Origin: Denitromonas ohlonensis
GTDB lineage: Bacteria > Pseudomonadota > Gammaproteobacteria > Burkholderiales > Rhodocyclaceae
Assembly (NCBI RefSeq): GCF_007625205.1
Contig: NZ_VMNI01000009.1
Coordinates: 1-58,109, forward strand
Direction of reading: 5' to 3'
Length of the DNA: 58,109 nt
This document shows, one piece after another, positions 53,244-58,109 of this stretch. Position 1 is the stretch's first letter. Each line of letters begins with the position of its first letter. The position numbers and the translations under genes were made by a program. The notes below the pieces were generated by a model. That model was not told where the DNA came from. It searched no databases and was given only the letters and a program-made list of their open reading frames with translations.

Positions 53244-54110
53244 TCAGCCAAGCGCATTTTCAGGCGTCGCCGGGCTGAACTGCCCGGCCGCCACCGCGCT
53301 CAGAAAATCGCTGGTGAGGGAAACCTCCAGCGCGTGAGCGCGCGCGGCAGGGCAAAACAGCTGGATCTGAAAATTGACCCGCGCGGTATCCGAGGTGCCG
53401 ACATGCACCAGCGGCGCCGGCCCTTGCACATCGGCCGACAAGGCGCGATCCACCGCCATGCTCACCCGCTCGGCCTCCTCCGCAAAATCGGCACAGGCCG
53501 ACGCCGCCTGCGTCGTCCACCAGGCCAGCGCCTCACCCACATTCAACACGGGCTCCACCGTCACAACGAAGGGATGCAGCACGTAGTGACGGCTGAGGCG
53601 TTCGTTACGGACCGAATGGGTCAGAAACAGGCTGTTCGGGATGACGATCAGGTTGCCGGTGTAGCCGTGTCCGCGCTTTGGCGGTGCGAGCTCGAGCAAG
53701 GTGGTCGATAACAGGTTGTAGTCGCTGACCTCGCCGCGTACGCCGTTAACTTCAATCCAGTCGCCCACCGAATACAACCCGGTGCCGGTGCGCAGCGCGA
53801 AGCCGCTCACGCACATGATGATTTCCTTGGTGGCCAGCACCACCGCGACGATGACCGCGGTCAACGACAGCATGATGTCTTGCAAATGCCCCAGCCAGAT
53901 CACCAGCAAGGCCACGGCCAGGCCCAGGTTGAAGGCGCTGCGCGCGTAAAACACCCGGCGCCGACGCGAGGCGTCCAGCACCTCGGCACCGCCACGCATG
54001 TAACGGGTCGCCAGGCGGCGGCCAATCACAAACAGCAATACCATCACCACGGTGATTACCAGTCGTGGCAACCACTGATCTTCATTCAACAAGGCCTGCA
54101 CGTTCTTCAT
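53244..54110 (-). CDS. MscS-family mechanosensitive channel
   Basis: A 288-residue inner-membrane protein: three hydrophobic segments (LVITVVMVLLFVIGRRLATR, YARSAFNLGLAVALLVIWLG, and the pore-lining helix VIVAVVLATKEIIMCVSGFA), then the beta domain VGDWIEVNGVRGEVSDYNLL. The pore helix lacks the regular AxxG spacing of E. coli MscS TM3. Start: ATG 54110 after GGAGCGAG. Role: osmotic release channel by family. Confidence 0.85.
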   Translation of the reverse strand: MKNVQALLNEDQWLPRLVITVVMVLLFVIGRRLATRYMRGGAEVLDASRRRRVFYARSAFNLGLAVALLVIWLGHLQDIMLSLTAVIVAVVLATKEIIMCVSGFALRTGTGLYSVGDWIEVNGVRGEVSDYNLLSTTLLELAPPKRGHGYTGNLIVIPNSLFLTHSVRNERLSRHYVLHPFVVTVEPVLNVGEALAWWTTQAASACADFAEEAERVSMAVDRALSADVQGPAPLVHVGTSDTARVNFQIQLFCPAARAHALEVSLTSDFLSAVAAGQFSPATPENALG

Positions 54111-54249
54111 CTCGCTCCGGTTCGGGCTTGAAAGCATACCGCGACCACCGCCCGATCTCACCTCACCGCAGCGCAACATTGTCGGGTTCACCCGACTAGG
54201 CAAAGCGGGGCCAAAACCCGATCATGAGCACAACATCGGCCGTCATAAA

Positions 54250-54278
54250 CGCCAAATTTCGCCAAAAACTACGCCATT
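54250..54278 (+). repeat. Three helically phased CGCCA(A/T) repeats upstream of pyc
   Basis: CGCCAAA at 54250 and 54260 and CGCCATT at 54272, on the same face of the helix (10- and 12-bp periods), in an AT-rich gap about 90 bp before pyc. Probably a regulator site. No family consensus recognised. Confidence 0.45.
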
Positions 54279-54366
54279 TAACGGCTAAATCGGCGATCTA
54301 CAACAATAGGCATACAGCACAAGACGCAGCCGCCCGGCTTCAATCGCTTAATCAGGACGCAACCCC

Positions 54367-57300
54367 ATGAATCCGATCAAGAGCATCCTCGTCGCCAACC
54401 GATCCGAGATCGCCATCCGCGTGTTCCGCGCGGCCAGCGAAATGAACATCCGCACCGTGGCGATCTACTCCAAGGAAGACCGCCTCTCGCTGCACCGCTT
54501 CAAGGCCGACGAGGCTTATCTGGTGGGCGAAGGCAAAGGCCCGATCGCGGCCTACCTCGACATCGACGACATCATCCGGGTGGCCAAAGAGGCGCATGTG
54601 GATGCGATTCACCCCGGTTACGGCCTGCTCTCCGAGAACCCCGACTTTGCCGAAGCCTGCGCCAAGGCCGGTATCCGCTTCATCGGCCCCAGCCCCGACG
54701 CCATGCGCCGACTCGGCAACAAGGTCACCGCCCGCCACCTGGCCGAAAGCGCCGGCGTGCCCGTGGTGCCCGCCACCGATGCCCTGCCCTATGACCTGGC
54801 CGAAGCCAAGGTCGCGGCCGCGAAAGTCGGTTACCCGATGATGCTCAAGGCCAGCTGGGGCGGTGGTGGCCGCGGCATGCGCGTGGTCGAGACCGAAGCC
54901 GATCTCGGCCCGGCCATGGAAGTGGCCCGCCGCGAAGCCGGCAGCGCTTTCGGCAACGACGAGGTGTATCTCGAAAAACTGGTGCGCCGCGCCCGCCACG
55001 TGGAAGTGCAGGTGCTGGGCGACACCCACGGCAACCTCATCCACCTGTTCGAGCGCGACTGCTCGGTGCAGCGACGCAACCAGAAAGTGGTCGAGCGCGC
55101 CCCGGCGCCCTACCTCGACGAGAAAACCCGCACCGACCTGTGCGCCGCCGCGCTGCGTCTGGCCGAAAAAGTCGGCTACAGCCATGCGGGCACGGTCGAA
55201 TTCCTCATGGACGCCGACACCGGCGCCTATTACTTCATCGAGGTGAACCCGCGCATCCAGGTCGAGCACACGGTGACCGAGCAGGTCACCGGCATCGACA
55301 TCGTCAAGGCACAGATCCGCGTCACCGAAGGCGTGCGCATCGGTGACGAAGGCAGCAGCATCCCCACGCAGGACAAGATCCGCCTCAACGGCCACGCGCT
55401 GCAATGCCGGGTGACCACCGAAGACCCGGAAAACGGTTTCGCCCCCGACTACGGCAAGCTCACCGCCTACCGCAGCGCCTCGGGCATGGGCGTGCGCCTC
55501 GACGGCGGCACGGCCTACGCCGGCGCGGTCATCACCCCCTATTACGACTCGCTGCTGGTCAAGGTCACCGCCTGGGGCAACACCGCCGTTGAAGCGGCCA
55601 GCCGCATGGACCGCGCGCTGCGCGAGTTCCGCATCCGCGGGGTCACCACCAACCTGGCCTTCCTCGAAAACGTCATCGCCCACCCGCAGTTTCTGTCGGG
55701 CGAATGCATCACCCGCTTTATCGACGACACGCCCGCGCTGTTCGAATTTACCCCACGCCGCGACCGCGCCACCCGCCTGCTCAGCTTCATCGGCGAAGTG
55801 ACCGTCAACGGCAGCCCCGAGATGAAAGGCCGCACCGCGCCGGTCGGCCCGCTGGCCGCACCGATCCTGCCCAAGTGCGACCTCACCGAGCCGCCCCCGG
55901 CCGGCTCGCGCGACCGCCTCAAAGCCATGGGCGCCGACGCCTTCGCCCAGTGGATGCGCGACACCCCGCAAGTGCTGCTGACCGACACCAGCATGCGCGA
56001 CGCCCACCAGTCGCTGTTTGCCACCCGCATGCGTACCCGCGACATGGTCGCCGTGGCGCCGCATTACGCGCGCCTCGGGTCCGAGCTGTTCTCGATGGAA
56101 TGCTGGGGCGGCGCGACCTTTGACGTGGCGCTGCGCTTCCTCAAGGAAGACCCGTGGACCCGCCTGGCCGAGCTGCGCGAAGCCATGCCCAACCTGCTGC
56201 TGCAAATGCTGCTGCGCGCCTCCAACGCCGTGGGCTACACCAACTACCCCGACAACGTGGTGCGCCAGTTCGTCAAACAGGCCGCCGCCGGCCGCGATGG
56301 CGAAGGCGGCATCGACCTCTTCCGCGTGTTCGACTCGCTCAACTGGGTGGACAACATGCGCGTCGCCATCGACGCCGTGCGCGACACCGGCGCGCTGTGC
56401 GAGGCGGCCATCTGCTACACCGGCGACCTGTTCGACACCAATCGCCCCAAGTACAACCTGCAGTACTACGTGAAGATGGCCAAGGAGCTGGAAAAGGCCG
56501 GCGCGCAGATTCTCGCCATCAAGGACATGGCCGGCGTGTGCCGCCCGCGTGCCGCCAGCGCGCTGGTCAAGGCGCTGCGCGACGAAGTCGGCCTGCCCAT
56601 CCACTTCCACACCCATGACACCAGCGGCATCGCCGCGGCCAGCGTGCTGGCGGCCGTCGAGGCCGGTGTGGATGCGGTCGACGGCGCGCTCGACGCACTC
56701 AGCGGCCTCACCGCCCAACCCAACCTCGGCTCCATTGTTGCCGCGCTGCAAGGCCACGACCGCGACCCGGGCGTAAATCTGGCCAACCTGCAAAAACTCT
56801 CGCGCTACTGGGAAGGCGTGCGCCGCCAGTACGCGCCGTTTGAAGCCGACATCCGCGCCGGCACCTCCGACGTCTATCTGCACGAAATGCCCGGCGGCCA
56901 ATACACCAACCTGCGCGAGCAAGCCCGTGCGGTCGGCATCGACCACCACTGGCCGGAAGTGGCCCAGGCCTATGCCCAGGTCAACCTGCTGTTCGGCGAC
57001 ATCGTCAAGGTCACGCCGACCTCCAAGGTGGTGGGCGACATGGCGCTGTTCATGGTCACCAACGGGCTCACCCCCGCCGAGGTGATGGACCCGGCGCGCG
57101 AAATCGCCTTCCCCGAATCCGTCGTGCAACTGATGCGCGGCGAACTCGGCTACCCGGCTGACGGCTTCCCCGAAGCGCTGCAAGCCAAAGTGCTGGGCGG
57201 CGAAAAACCCATGGTCGGCCGCGCCGGCGACCACCTGCCGGCCGTCGATCTCGACGCCACCCGCGCCGAACTGAGCAAGACCCTGGAGCGCGACGCCACC

Positions 57301-57825
57301 GACACCGAGCTGGCCTCGTCGCTGATGTACCCCAAGGTTTTCGCCGACTATGTCGCGCATGAAACCAAATACGGCGACGTCTCCGTGCTGCCCACCCCGG
57401 CCTTCTTCTACGGTCTGGCCGATGGCGAAGAAGTGGTGGTCGACATCGATCGCGGCAAAACCCTGGTCATCCGCCTGCTCGGCCGCGCCGAATCCGACGA
57501 CGGTCAGATGAAGCTGTTCTTCGAACTCAACGGCCAGCCGCGCCTGATCAAGGTGCCCCGCGCCGGTGTGGTCAACACCAGCGACCGACCCAAGGCGCAA
57601 GACGGCAACCCCGACCAGATCGGCGCGCCCATGCCCGGCGTGATCGGCAGCGTCGGCGCCCGTGACGGCCAGCACGTCAATCGCGGCGACACCCTGATGA
57701 CGCTCGAAGCCATGAAGATGGAACTGGCCATCAAGGCCGAACGCGACGGCACCATCGCCGCCGTGCATGTGAAACCCGGCACCCAGGTCAACGCCAAGGA
57801 TCTGCTGATCGAATTCAAGGCCTGA
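54367..57825 (+). CDS. pyc: Pyruvate carboxylase
   Basis: A 1152-residue single-chain pyruvate carboxylase. Biotin carboxylase domain residues ~1-450 (ILVANRSEIAIRVFRAASEM, the glycine-rich ATP loop WGGGGRGMRVVE, FIEVNPRIQVEHTVTEQVTG). Carboxyltransferase domain ~530-810 (RDAHQSLFATRMRTRDM, ECWGGATFDVALRFL, KDMAGVCRPRAAS). PC-specific tetramerisation region, then the C-terminal biotin carrier with biotinyl Lys1117 in LEAMKMELA. Makes oxaloacetate from pyruvate and bicarbonate. A weak ribosome site precedes the start. Monocistronic. Confidence 0.97.
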   Translation: MNPIKSILVANRSEIAIRVFRAASEMNIRTVAIYSKEDRLSLHRFKADEAYLVGEGKGPIAAYLDIDDIIRVAKEAHVDAIHPGYGLLSENPDFAEACAKAGIRFIGPSPDAMRRLGNKVTARHLAESAGVPVVPATDALPYDLAEAKVAAAKVGYPMMLKASWGGGGRGMRVVETEADLGPAMEVARREAGSAFGNDEVYLEKLVRRARHVEVQVLGDTHGNLIHLFERDCSVQRRNQKVVERAPAPYLDEKTRTDLCAAALRLAEKVGYSHAGTVEFLMDADTGAYYFIEVNPRIQVEHTVTEQVTGIDIVKAQIRVTEGVRIGDEGSSIPTQDKIRLNGHALQCRVTTEDPENGFAPDYGKLTAYRSASGMGVRLDGGTAYAGAVITPYYDSLLVKVTAWGNTAVEAASRMDRALREFRIRGVTTNLAFLENVIAHPQFLSGECITRFIDDTPALFEFTPRRDRATRLLSFIGEVTVNGSPEMKGRTAPVGPLAAPILPKCDLTEPPPAGSRDRLKAMGADAFAQWMRDTPQVLLTDTSMRDAHQSLFATRMRTRDMVAVAPHYARLGSELFSMECWGGATFDVALRFLKEDPWTRLAELREAMPNLLLQMLLRASNAVGYTNYPDNVVRQFVKQAAAGRDGEGGIDLFRVFDSLNWVDNMRVAIDAVRDTGALCEAAICYTGDLFDTNRPKYNLQYYVKMAKELEKAGAQILAIKDMAGVCRPRAASALVKALRDEVGLPIHFHTHDTSGIAAASVLAAVEAGVDAVDGALDALSGLTAQPNLGSIVAALQGHDRDPGVNLANLQKLSRYWEGVRRQYAPFEADIRAGTSDVYLHEMPGGQYTNLREQARAVGIDHHWPEVAQAYAQVNLLFGDIVKVTPTSKVVGDMALFMVTNGLTPAEVMDPAREIAFPESVVQLMRGELGYPADGFPEALQAKVLGGEKPMVGRAGDHLPAVDLDATRAELSKTLERDATDTELASSLMYPKVFADYVAHETKYGDVSVLPTPAFFYGLADGEEVVVDIDRGKTLVIRLLGRAESDDGQMKLFFELNGQPRLIKVPRAGVVNTSDRPKAQDGNPDQIGAPMPGVIGSVGARDGQHVNRGDTLMTLEAMKMELAIKAERDGTIAAVHVKPGTQVNAKDLLIEFKA

Positions 57826-57832
57826 CACGCGC

Positions 57833-57859
57833 GCGCCGGGGCCCCCAAGGCCCCGGCGC
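57833..57859. terminator. GC-rich hairpin between pyc and the next gene
   Basis: GCGCCGGGGCC / GGCCCCGGCGC, 11-bp perfect stem with a 5-nt loop, between convergent genes. No T-run on either strand, so termination may need Rho or act weakly. Confidence 0.55.
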
Positions 57860-57862
57860 CGC

Positions 57863-58108
57863 TCAACTCGCGTAGCCCGCCGTATCGGTCAGCAAGGCCG
57901 CGCTGCGCACAAAAACACCACCGCCGCGGCCGATCTCCCGCCCGCGGGCATCGGTCAACACGGCTTCGGCAATGAATTGCGTACGATTGCTGTTGACCAC
58001 ACGCCCCACCGACACATTGCGCCCCGACGACACCGGCCGGGTGAGGTAGGGGCAGGTTTCTGAGCCTAACAGCCGTACAGGCTCACGGCTGACTGAGTGC
58101 TCCTCGGC
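57863..58108 (-). CDS. PaaI-like (hotdog) thioesterase, C-terminal fragment (5' end outside window)
   Basis: The reading frame is open from the right edge to TGA at 57863-57865, 81 residues. The C-terminal half, GRVVNSNRTQFIAEAVLTDA then RGREIGRGGGVFVRSAALL, has the beta-strand pattern of the last strands of PaaI-type hotdog thioesterases. The N-terminal part of the fragment (to about codon 25) fits the family poorly and coincides with overlapping inverted repeats CAGCCGT/ACGGCTG at 58069-58090, so a rearrangement near 58050 is possible. Confidence 0.55.
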   Translation of the reverse strand, partial: AEEHSVSREPVRLLGSETCPYLTRPVSSGRNVSVGRVVNSNRTQFIAEAVLTDARGREIGRGGGVFVRSAALLTDTAGYAS

Positions 58109-58109
58109 C

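Noticed and set aside
54352-57828. A minus-strand open frame of 1158 codons antisense to pyc
   Set aside because: It mirrors the codon positions of a clear pyruvate carboxylase gene, is rich in His/Gly/Val repeats typical of GC-rich antisense frames, and has no domain.
1-58109. CRISPR arrays, tRNA or rRNA genes, prophage or insertion sequences
   Set aside because: No regular direct repeats with spacers, no cloverleaf or rRNA cores, and no transposase, integrase or phage structural gene were found.

Overview
This 58.1 kb window is a high-GC, gene-dense bacterial chromosome segment. It looks like a betaproteobacterium of the Azoarcus/Aromatoleum/Thauera (Rhodocyclales) type. The reasons are a three-subunit tungsten aldehyde oxidoreductase operon like that of Aromatoleum, a DctPQM TRAP transporter, a monomeric NADP-isocitrate dehydrogenase, single-chain pyruvate carboxylase, soxYZ with fccAB, and the gene order coaBC-dut / radC-rpmB-rpmG. 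The placement is inference from gene content; no rRNA or tRNA gene is present. I found no prophage, complete insertion sequence or CRISPR array.

Layout. 0-8.2 kb: the end of lpdA, a more AT-rich DUF4236 gene, a conserved unknown, then two regulator/enzyme pairs for amino-acid breakdown. These are mdeR/mdeA (methionine gamma-lyase) and an Lrp-type regulator facing ocd-ctlX (citrulline to ornithine to proline). 8.3-9.2 kb: a strongly structured leader resembling a glycine riboswitch, in front of a decayed AGCS amino-acid symporter. 9.5-12.7 kb: dctPQM. 12.8-20.9 kb: a long minus-strand tungsten operon, aorABCDE-tupBCA, with moeA divergent from it. 21-29 kb: an OmpA-like lipoprotein, icd, soxYZ facing fccAB, nudix-dut-coaBC. 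29-34 kb: radC, rpmBG, a cold-shock gene, clpS-clpA, rraA. 34-42 kb: aceA, then a c-di-GMP region with a PAS-GGDEF cyclase divergent from a periplasmic binding protein gene and a 1205-residue PAS-GGDEF-EAL receptor. 42-54 kb: small enzymes, three GcvA-type LysR regulators, a Cpx-like block (Spy-like protein divergent from a two-component system), a PLP decarboxylase, and small unknowns. 54-58 kb: pyc and the end of a thioesterase-like gene.

How it fits together. The metabolic theme is growth on organic acids, aldehydes and amino acids. TRAP uptake of dicarboxylates, the isocitrate branch point (icd and aceA both present) and anaplerotic pyc belong to central carbon flow. AOR, with its own tungstate importer, sulfur-carrier-like protein and MoeA, looks like a self-contained tungsten-enzyme module. 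The most interesting items are that module with its unassigned small protein AorE, the riboswitch-like leader stranded on a dead symporter, the orphan binding protein paired with a c-di-GMP receptor, and the Cpx-like stress circuit.
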